Below are positions 63,805 to 64,000 of a stretch of DNA of 64,000 nt, one piece after another. Each line of letters begins with the position of its first letter. The first letter of the stretch is position 1. The DNA comes from DASSFG01 sp035547915 (GTDB lineage: Bacteria; Planctomycetota; Planctomycetia; Pirellulales; JAICIG01). The notes beneath the pieces are model-generated. The model ran no database searches. It was not told where the DNA came from and saw nothing but the letters and a program-made list of their open reading frames with translations. The stretch lies in assembly GCA_035547915.1 (NCBI GenBank), contig DASZTS010000090.1, positions 1 to 64,000 on the forward strand. The letters run 5' to 3'. Made by a program: the position numbers and the translations under genes.

Positions 63805-64000
63805 GCCAGCAGTATAGCCGTTCCGCACAACCCTTGAGCAATAACGTGGATCGTCGGAGCAACTGGTGCAAACCTGGGAAACATGACGAAGCCCGCCTAC
63901 CGAACAATTTGCCAGCTCTGAGCGATCCCCGTGGACAGGGCACCAAAAGTCAGGCTCCGCCTCTGGGCCCGATCTCCCGTGCCTGCCGCTTTCCATTGAC
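63805..64000. other. Upstream region of the DUF58 gene, no gene seen
   Basis: About 196 bases to the window edge. On the minus strand a TATACT-type -10 box (complement of 63811-63816) lies only about 7 bases before the ATG. If used, the message would have almost no leader. A TTGCTC sits 19 bases further up. No MoxR C-terminus was recognised. Confidence 0.35.

Noticed and set aside
62837..63946. Long N-terminal extension of the BatA/VWA frame
   Set aside because: It overlaps the DUF58 gene in another frame; BatA proteins begin at the membrane helix at 62836.

Overview
The window is high-GC bacterial chromosome and reads as a planctomycete, probably Pirellulales-like. The evidence is the gene families: two DUF1559 prepilin-type proteins, one followed by a small carboxypeptidase-regulatory-like lipoprotein; an ECF sigma factor overlapping a very large Ser/Thr kinase; a TPR + FG-GAP + ASPIC/UnbV protein; many short membrane proteins sharing a RRFxFSLR-type N-terminus; BatA/DUF58 proteins; and tetrahydromethanopterin biosynthesis genes (DUF447 + beta-RFAP synthase) outside the archaea. 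No tRNA, rRNA or CRISPR array was recognised.

Layout. 1-0.23 kb: cut-off end of an ISAs1-type insertion sequence. 0.28-16.7 kb: housekeeping and planctomycete-specific genes (two DUF1559 genes, EamA transporter, zinc-ribbon protein with a GYGQ-rich tract, S1-domain RNA-binding protein, CRTAC1-like protein, BaiN-type flavoprotein, YiiX-like hydrolase, PA-IL-like protein, thioesterase). 17.1-20.4 kb: a tandem WD40 pair, one broken by a stop codon, a 108-bp hairpin element with imperfect terminal inverted repeats, and small membrane or secreted proteins. 20.5-23.4 kb: GntR (YtrA-type) regulator with an ABC exporter ATPase and permease. 23.5-26.4 kb: blaI/blaR1-type pair whose sensor protease carries a secretin-like C-terminus. 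26.5-33.6 kb: replication-origin neighbourhood, cysteine desulfurase, dnaA, a probable oriC, dnaN, a DciA-like gene and gyrB.

33.6-39.9 kb: GH53 glycosidase, a LexA-DNA-binding-domain-only protein, a large secreted CarboxypepD_reg/thioredoxin-like protein, a methyltransferase and a frameshifted gene coupled to it. 40.0-44.9 kb: sigma factor/kinase operon. 45-48.7 kb: small secreted protein, two tandem copies of the hairpin element, hemerythrin-like gene with a membrane partner, a glycosidase-tail fragment, and DUF447/beta-RFAP synthase. 48.6-55.7 kb: zinc-ribbon membrane protein, peptide deformylase, VWA membrane protein and a large TPR protein. 55.8-57.4 kb: six very small genes, mostly membrane proteins. 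57.6-64 kb: lipase-like hydrolase, MtfA peptidase fused to TPRs, Ig-like secreted protein, BatA/VWA and DUF58 genes.

The most interesting points are the M56-secretin fusion sensor under tandem BlaI operators, the DnaA that lacks domain I and has an altered Walker B beside a candidate oriC, the kinase that joins an anti-sigma-like zinc motif to a PQQ-type propeller, the repeated hairpin/TIR element, and the family of tiny proteins with one shared N-terminal module. Starts were moved from the longest reading frame wherever a ribosome-binding site, a signal peptide or a coupled stop/start supported it.
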